Assembly: GCA_942486035.1 (NCBI GenBank)
Contig: CALNXK010000036.1
Location: 423,501 to 487,500, forward strand
Direction: 5' to 3'
Length of the DNA stretch: 64,000 bases
From: Porites lobata
Taxonomy: Eukaryota; Cnidaria; Anthozoa; Scleractinia; Poritidae
Below, piece after piece: positions 56,691 through 64,000 of this stretch (the first letter of the stretch is position 1; each line of letters starts with the position of its first letter). The position numbers and the translations under genes are program-made. The notes beneath the pieces were generated by a model. It worked only from the letters and a program-made list of their open reading frames with translations, had not been told where the DNA came from and did not search any database.

Positions 56691-59600
56691 TGCTTATCGG
56701 CAACGTGTTTTACAAAGAGTGACATCTCTATGTGTTGTTTCACTAGTGTTTCGAGGGCATGACCTCCGGAAAATTGCAAATATCAATCCCCAGCAAGAAG
56801 CCACACTTTCGCTAGTTAGTTCCCAGAGAGAGCACCGGAAATGGAGCCTGGGTCTTGGTTAACTCCTAAAAGGCGCTTCGCCTAACGTGCGTATGGGGTC
56901 ACACTAGCCGGGAAATAAAAAACGCAACCATAAGTGAATTTAGTACCTTCTTTAAAAGTAGCAAATCTAGGGAACACTTTCTTTTACGGTTAACTCTTTT
57001 TTACCCTAATTATGGGATGAACAAGATGTGCTATGGGAATGTGAAAGAAGCGAATATCACTGGTTTACCTCAATTCGTTACCAAGGCCAAGGCACGGATT
57101 TCCATACCTGTATTTAATTCGTGGACACAAAATTATCAAAAAGTGTTTTTTGGGATTTTTGAAGGTGTTCGACCAGATAACAAGTTCCACGGCCAAAAAC
57201 AAAAATGATTTAACCAAAAGAATCAAATTCCTTGTTCTCATTGTGAAATCAGAAAAAAGCCCTGCGTTCTTGAAACAGAAATATAAATAATAATAAGGAG
57301 GACAACAGTGTTTCAATTGTTTCGAATGAATAACGACCTGGGTTTTTCTTCAGGCAAGTCGTGTACCTAAACGTGTACCTATGATCACAATTGTCCCCCA
57401 CGACTTTTTATTTGAAAGATGCATTTATAACCGTCGCCTTCGAACCACCTGATTATCCCTGAACTATAGCCCAGTACCTCCAAGCTTCAAGGGTATAAAA
57501 GACATTCTACATACACTAATAGACATACTTTTCCCCTCTCTCAAGAGCTGTTGGTAGACACACACGTTGTTGAGTCAACGAATCTCGTGCCTTTATGTAC
57601 ATTTAATGGCTGTATTTAACTTGCTGACTTGAACTGCTGACCTTTTGAGCACATTACTAGGAAAGGCAGTCTGGCGTTACCAATCATTGTACTGATTGTT
57701 GAATTACTTGATTACATTATGTACATCAATAGAGGCTTTAAAGTAGTGTTACTTGTATTAAAGGCTTCGACTCGCCCAATCCTCCACGGGCCCAACCATG
57801 CAAAAGATTGTTTTCCGGAAAAGAGCGAACGTCAATTTCCTTTTGCAACATTCCGTCGGGAGAAAAAGTACTACGTTTAATAAGTCGTTGCTATGACTCC
57901 GGAAACTTTCAACTGGTACCACCTATAGCATAGCGCATTGTAAGTCCTATTGACTCGCTATGAAAAAAATCTCTATTTACGCACGCCCGTGTGTACAGTT
58001 GTGTCTATGAAACTCAGATGTTTGTTCTTTTTCTCAAACAATTATGAAAAACTTTCGAGCATTTTTGGAATTGAGCTTCTAGCCACTAAAAGAAAAACCA
58101 AAAGAGGTGAAGATTTTTCGAAAATCAGAGCCTAAGTCATTGAGAAGTGTGGCGTTAAGACTAGCATTCAGCTGCAAAAATCCCGCAAATCGCTAGTCCA
58201 TGTCGGGAAAATCTAGTTATAAAGTGTCCTCCTTTTTTTATCCGTTAGAAAAGAAGTTAATTATAAAGTGGTAGCGAAAAATTTACACTTTTGTTATGTC
58301 AGATTGAGCTGGAACAAAGACTTGTACCTCGATTTCAAGAAAAATACAATATCTCAAAATAAAACTTATATCTCTTATTGAAACCATATCTGTTAAACGC
58401 GAGGAAAAAAGGAAATTTAAGAGTTACATCAATTGTTTCGGTTTAGGACGTGTACATTTCTTCTTCTGGGTTAGATGACAGCCAAGCGTTAAAGATCGCA
58501 GAGGAGACATTCTTTCTTAGCCAGGATAGTTTGCTGGCGTAAAAATCCCCCTTTATACTGAGACCTTCAGCAATAAAGGTTATATCACCTGACATCAACC
58601 ACTTTCCTCGCGTATAGTTGCTTCTTTGTATTTTTTATGTTCATAGTACTCAGATCTCCGGCACAGTTTCTCCCAACGCGGACCGATGTAAGCTGAGGGA
58701 TAGGGAAAAAAAGAAGAAGAAGAACTGGTGATAGCTATTGTTCACGGGACGGGACATTAATACGGACACCGCCGTCAAATACTGAGTCATTTTTCTTTCT
58801 TTCTGGGCTTCAAAATGAAATGGTCACAATTCTGTTTACTTTAGTAACAGTGGAACCCTGCTATAACGAAGATCCCGTTATAAAGAAAAACATCTGAAAG
58901 CGCGGCATAGAAGACGCGAGGCTGCGAGGTGGCAGCATAATAAAGCCGTGAGCGAAAGTTCCAAGGCTAAATGAATCTCGAAGCGATGTAACATAAGCTA
59001 ATGTAAGGTAACTATTATGACGTAATGCAGAACAGAGAATGTATTGTTTTCGAGCTTTGCATTCACGTAAATTACGTTAATTTATGACATTTCTAAAAAA
59101 TGAACAGCGCGCGTATAGGTAAAATACGTAAAATCGTTGGTACTGAGCGATAGCTATAAATAGTATAATAAGTTGATCATACAACGGATAAAACGGACAG
59201 TGACATGAAATAACTGAGGATTAATTGAGGCTTGATTTCGCTTGGCTATTTACATAGTTCTGTTTTCTCAGTAAAAAAGGGAAAGAGGAATGGGTGGATG
59301 GTTCAACTTTAAGAGAGGCGTATAGCTAAGAAAGCGATTAGCTAGAGGGTAACAAGTGCAAGTCAACAAAATTTAAATAAGAAAGGTTTCCATTTGTTTG
59401 AAAAGGCGGTTGAAGAATTACAGCGAAGTGTTTAAATTGTTTTTCGATCTCAGTGACTGAATTTAGCTTAACCTTGAAGAGGGACATGCAAGGAGACGCT
59501 CCAGCTAATTGCGCGAGTAGATATGATATCTCCCATGGAGAAGAAAGAGGTCAATGGCTGTAAAGGTTGCAACTTTAGACAGTCCCGTCAGATGAAGTTC

Positions 59601-60260
59601 ACCAGTTAAGGCAGCATTGCTCTTGATAAGAGGCCCTTTTGAAAAAAAAATTGTTTAACTTCGTTTCAAAAAAACGTTTGTTGCAGAACATCTCAGAAGT
59701 AGATGAGAAATAGTCTGTATTTCTTGCTGGCAATAACAACATTATCAGATTGCTTAAGGTTTTAGTTTCTGTAAAAAATCCTTAGTGGCAATCCTCCGAT
59801 GTAAGAACTTAAAATGAATGGTTCTTAATATATTTGATAGAAGCCGTTTAAGGCAATTGTGAAGGCTTCCTTCCAATCTACATCACTTACATTGTCAACG
59901 TAAAGGTCTCTAAACCACTTTTCTTGGCTTCCGAGGGGTGAAGAAGTTCTTTTCTTCAAAAGTGACGTATAAATATATAATTATCAATTTTACTTTTAGA
60001 TTTTAGTCCAGTTATGGTTACTACTTCAGTAGAATCCACTTCATGCATCGGTACATTTTGTAGCTTACTTACCGGCAAACGATTTTGCAGCTGAAACGAT
60101 ACAACAATTCTAACCAATTTGAATCCTGAAAATTCGACTTCATGACATTATATCCGAGGAGGTTCCCCCCCCCCCTCCTCCTCACCATCTAATAAGTGAG
60201 AAATTTGGCAGATACCATGACACATCCAGTGTTTATGGAATACGATTGTCTATTCTAATT
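56691..60260. other. No gene recognised
   Basis: Only short, unrelated open frames. About 58852-58890 (GTGGAACCCTGCTATAACGA) looks like a decayed DNA-transposon end. The rest is unassigned AT-rich DNA. Confidence 0.45.
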
Positions 60261-60262
60261 CA

Positions 60263-60450
60263 GGGAATTTAAAGCCAGATAGTCTAGTCGCCAACATTTG
60301 CATCAGAGATGGCTGCAGCATCAGAGAAATGCAACTCGATCCGCCCAGGTTGATAGAACCTTGCGGACAAAGGGGTTACTTATTCCTAACAAGGGAATGT
60401 CGTCTTTGTGTAGATTGCAAGAGAAAATTAGTTTTCACTATGCGTATTTA
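60263..60450 (+). CDS. Possible orphan exon encoding a Cys-rich segment
   Basis: An acceptor-like TCTATTCTAATTCAG opens a phase-1 frame containing ANICIRDGCSIREMQ and EPCGQRGYLFLTRECRLCVD followed by C. The PCGQ.GY...C..C..C spacing recalls a TNFR-type or other Cys-rich module. The frame closes at TAG (60448-60450), and I found neither a clear donor nor neighbouring exons. It could be chance or an exon relic. Confidence 0.25.
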
Positions 60451-60540
60451 GACTGTCATCAAAAAAAAATTTCCATTTCCCATTATTTGTCGGATTAAGG
60501 TACGTCTTGATCCGGGAAGCTTTAAGAGACTTAGACCCCG

Positions 60541-61400
60541 TCCACACGAAGACGATTGTAAAGACTGCTTTGGTAATATATAGATTTAGCCAGGGCTAAA
60601 AGCGAAGCTCTCGATAATATTTATAGTTTGTTCAAACAAAATATAAAATCGTGTAATGCTAAGCGGCGAAGGCAACGCCAGAGAACGGAGAAAAAGCAAC
60701 AATTGGTCTAATTAGCAAAAAAGCAACCTTGCACGTGCAGCACACTTTTTTTGTACATTTCTTTGCCGTTGTTTTGCACGACCGCCACGTGAAACTTCCA
60801 GAAACTTTTTTATGGAGGAAATGTCGTACGTGTTCTCGTTCACTTTTTTTATCACTACCGCTCATTTTCTCCTTGCATTGGTGGCCGCTAGCATTTCTCA
60901 TTTTGTCACCGCCCCTACAAAATTTTCATGTTGTTCTTCCAACAAAAAATGTCTTCTTTGTTTTTTATCTCTCGCTCTAGATCTTCTCGCTCTGTTGCCG
61001 TTTTTCTCGTTGAGTTTCTCTGGCCTTCCTCTTTTTCTCTGTCTTTCTCTGGCTCTATATTCCAAATGTGTGGACATGACAATTAATCTAAGCTTAATAC
61101 TTTTGAAAACACGGATACAGAAACAATTTCCGCTTTTCGGTTTCGTCTTTATTGACTCTTTAGTTGCCTCTGCTTTACAGACGCGGGTGGCTATGCGATT
61201 TCCCGCCAAAATAACCTCGAGTTGCATTTGGGTTGCCATACCTGTTGATTGAGTTATTTCACATTGGTATGCCTGTGGTGCGGACGGACGGTCGGGCGTA
61301 CGGTCACGTGATTACCAAATTTTCGCGGATGGGTAGATTACCACATTTTCTTACCCATGGTGCTCCGCAGGCGCGCTTCGCGCGCCAGAGCTCCGCTATT
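60541..61400. repeat. Long dispersed repeat (MITE-like), ~0.85 kb
   Basis: It starts near CCCGTCCACACGAAGACG and runs through a TC-rich centre to GCGCGCTTCGCGCGCC. The open frames on both strands are composition artefacts (Ser/Leu-rich on plus, Arg/Lys-rich on minus). I recognise it as a repeat type common in coral DNA, from memory only. Confidence 0.5.
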
Positions 61401-61514
61401 ATTTTGTGCAATAAAAATGTCGAGAGAATGGGTTTTTGTTACTATAGATGGCGGGAAAACCACCCCAGCATGGTGAAAAGCGCTTTTTCCACGATGGAAA
61501 TAACTTAAAAACAC

Positions 61515-61830
61515 CAGTTTCCGACTCGTAAACTCGTGTTTCCGCAGTAGTTACATCCGATTACGTTAACGGGTTCATGAAATTGACTTGTTTCCGGAAC
61601 GTTTTCGCGTGTTTCCGCAAGGATGCCACGCATTTATGCTTCCGGAAACACGTGTTTCCTTAGACAGAAATTTGACGGAAACGTATAAAAAAGTGGTACG
61701 TTTCCGCCGAAACCGCAGCGACGGAAACACGGGTGAACGTAATGTATCCGCTAACGGAAACATGTGATTACTGTCATGTTTCCGCAACGGTTTTACGTGT
61801 TTACGTTAAGTTTCCATTTACGGATTCTTG
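61515..61830. repeat. GTTTCCG-rich repeat array
   Basis: At least fourteen GTTTCCG / CGGAAAC occurrences alternate in both orientations (GGAAACACGTGTTTCC at about 61643 is a perfect palindrome), giving repeated hairpin potential. Confidence 0.6.
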
Positions 61831-61844
61831 AAATTTCGTCCTGT

Positions 61845-62391
61845 GACATGTCATGTTACGTTATATAACATGTGTCATGTTATGTTATATAACATATGTA
61901 TGTTATATAACATTTGTTATATATAACATATGTTATGTTATGTTATATAACATAAAATAACAACATTTGTCTTGTTATATTTATAACATGTGCCATGTTA
62001 TGTTATGTTATATAACATGTGTCATGTCATATAATGTGTCTCATGTTATGTTATATAACATATGTTATGTTATGTTATATAACATAAAATAACATGTTAT
62101 ATAACATGTGTCTTGTTATGTTATATAACGTGTGTCATGTTATGTTATATAACATATGTCATGTTATGTTTATAACATGTGCCATGCTATGTTATGTTAC
62201 ATAACATGCGTCATGTTATGTTATATAACGTGTGTCATGTTATGTTATATAACATGTCATGTTATGTTATATAACATATGTATGTTATACAACATTTGTT
62301 ATATATAACATATGTTATGTTATGTTATATAACATAAAATAACATGTTATATAACATATGTAATGTTATGTTATGTTATGTTATATAACAG
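61845..62391. repeat. Palindromic ATGTTATATAACAT satellite, ~0.55 kb
   Basis: The region is built almost entirely of TGTTATGTTATATAACAT(G/A)TG units in which each ATGTTATATAACAT is self-complementary. A longer ~400-bp higher-order repeat is visible (the TATGTATGTTATATAACATT block recurs about 385 bp later). Confidence 0.88.
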
Positions 62392-62441
62392 GTAGTGTGC
62401 GCACTACGATTGCGATGCATTTTGGATTCAAAATTTTAAAG

Positions 62442-62470
62442 ATGGCGGCGAAGGTCGAGAAATTTCGCAG
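62442..62470 (+). CDS. Possible first coding exon (weak)
   Basis: AAAGATGGCGGCGAAGG looks like a start codon in good context in a locally GC-richer patch with a TGCGCA-containing element just upstream. The frame MAAKVEKFR could splice at AG|GTTACA. No downstream partner was identified in the remaining 1.5 kb. Confidence 0.2.
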
Positions 62471-63377
62471 GTTACATGCTTTATTTTTCAATAGATACAG
62501 CTCTTTCCTTAGATCGTTTTTCTCGATTTCATAAGCTAATATTTGTTTAGATTTCTTGTGTGAAGAAAAACAAATCAATGTTCTTCATTTCAATCTAAAA
62601 CGTGGAGCCCGAAGATTCCTCCTGTAAGAGCATGAAATTTGAACCCGGTTTTTAAGAAGCAGTATAATTTCCATTATATTGCCCGTCAAAAGCAGAAGAT
62701 AGTTGTAAGTGTTTCTAAAAACCTTGTTCTACGCTAATCTTTTATCGCTCCCCAACGCGCCCCACGTTTTGTGATACTTTTTCCGAATTGAAACCGGCAT
62801 GTTTTCACGGGAAAATGTAGCGTCGCGAAGACCAATGTGGCATGTTACTGGAAGTGTTACTGTTGTAATCACAAGTTGGTCACAAAATAGCGGGGCAGCG
62901 GCGACTGGTTCCTCCAAACAATGGCATTAGGTGAGCATAAAATGTTCGAAATTGGTATATAACTGATGAGTACTCTGGTGTAGGAATGTCTGTTTTTGTA
63001 ATAGGACTAAAAAAAGCATAATAAAATTGCAGTCATACATGTGATTCCCTCTATGCAGGTATAAAATCAGTAGGATAAGAATTACAGGTATTAAATTAAA
63101 TGATAAGTTTGATATTTATACAGTTACGCCCTGTGCATTTTGAAACCAGCCATCCTTTATGAAAAATGGTTTTTGGGAGAATTGCAAGAATAGTTCAGTG
63201 TAGAAGAAGAGTTTCATAACATCCACCAAGCTTGCACTTTACTTTTATTCAGAGAAAGATGCACATCACTCTTGAGAAAGGAAAATCATGATCTACTTCC
63301 AAGATTGGTACATGTTGTTGTGTGGATGTTATGACTTTGTCAGTTTTTTGCCCCTGTTTTATTCAGTGGTGATTAGC
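62471..63377. other. No gene recognised
   Basis: A GC-richer patch at about 62730-62920 has an open minus frame with no recognisable domain; it may be a CpG-rich promoter-like segment. Nothing else is supported. Confidence 0.35.
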
Positions 63378-63601
63378 CTCTGTAGCAGGCATTTAAAAGG
63401 AAAGGGAAAGGGGTTTTGGGCACAAGAGAAATGCGAAGAGTGCACGAGGAAGGAGGGAGTGATTTCACCATTTACCTGGTTGATGTTTATAATGCAGAAA
63501 ACAATTAGTCTCCTGTGTGGCAGGCATTTCCGTCCCTCCTTCCCTCACATTTCTCTTGCACCAAGACCCACTTTCCCTTTTCTTTGAAATGCCTGCCACA
63601 A
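63378..63601. mobile_element. 224-bp MITE with ~75-bp TIRs
   Basis: GCAGGCATTTAAAAGGAAAG at the left is mirrored by CTTTTCTTTGAAATGCCTGC at the right; CAAGAGAAATG/CATTTCTCTTG and GAAGGAGGGAG/CTCCTTCCC extend the arms. Confidence 0.78.
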
Positions 63602-64000
63602 AGGCTAAGTGATGTCATTCAATCTGTTTACCCGTTTACACTGTTTAATATATATCAAGCAATTTGCATATTTTGGTGGCTTTAGTTAAAATGTAAATTG
63701 CTTGATCATTGAATGTGCTTTTAATATTGGAAAACCAAGGCTGAAAAAATGGTGACAGGGAAAGGAAATAGAAAAAGTGGAACAATGGGGCACTAAAATC
63801 ATGAGACTAAGAGCCTGAATTAACTAAGTAAGCCTAAACAGATCCTTATGTAAATAGTAGTTAGCACAAGTTTAGGCTATTTAGATTTTCAAATGGGTTC
63901 ATATTTTCTGAAGAAAAAATGTAGCTAAGAGTATTTGTGTTTCACCAGTGAGAATGGACATAGAAATAGAAATGTATTTAAACATTGGCATTTACATTGC

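Noticed and set aside
60659..61252. 146-aa and 113-aa ORFs on opposite strands
   Set aside because: They overlap each other inside a dispersed TC-rich repeat and show no domain or conserved pattern.
62729..62917. 62-aa minus-strand ORF in a GC-richer patch
   Set aside because: No recognised motif and no partner exons; kept only as a note on possible promoter-like composition.

Overview
The window reads as nuclear DNA of an invertebrate animal, most likely a cnidarian (stony coral or sea anemone). It is AT-rich, its genes are split into short exons by long introns, and it is full of small inverted-repeat elements, tRNA-derived SINEs and decayed LINE retrotransposons. The two host genes belong to groups expanded in cnidarians: NXPE-like PC-esterases and large CUB/Ig/LRR receptors. 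The organism call is inference from content; no search was run.

Layout. (1) 1.2-11.35 kb, minus strand: an eight-exon NXPE-like gene of 492 codons plus stop, with a signal peptide, an NXPE/filamin-like domain and a GDS...DxxH PC-esterase domain. (2) 11.35-16.63 kb: a head-to-head intergenic region with inverted-repeat elements, a LINE-like 3' end and a 0.9-kb GTAACCCC minisatellite. (3) 16.63-53.82 kb, plus strand: one large receptor gene rebuilt here as 29 exons, 4389 coding bases (1462 aa), with splice phases that close exactly. The order is signal peptide, CUB domain (two exons), an Ig-like domain lacking the usual first Cys and Trp, a Cys-rich LRR cap, 17 LRR exons of exactly 72 bp each, four more in-frame LRR-type exons, two ephrin-receptor-like (GCC2/GCC3) Cys modules, a further Cys-rich membrane-proximal region, and about nine membrane segments. 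A phase-matched extra exon at 54407-54966 would supply a different, acidic cytoplasmic tail. (4) 55-64 kb: repeats, including nested MITEs, a long dispersed repeat and a 0.55-kb palindromic TATAACAT satellite. No convincing gene is present there, only two weak exon candidates.

How it fits together. All 21 exons from 21.2 to 46.6 kb are multiples of three and begin and end in phase 2, so any subset could be skipped without a frameshift. A single locus could therefore make many receptors that differ only in solenoid length and sequence, above a constant membrane module. Exons 10-12 are near copies of one another, so the array appears to be still growing by exon duplication. The surrounding introns carry tandem duplications, an RTE-like and a jockey/CR1/L2-like LINE (both sense-oriented, on either side of exon 13), SINEs and many MITEs, which would supply homology for unequal exchange. 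This receptor locus is the most interesting object in the window.
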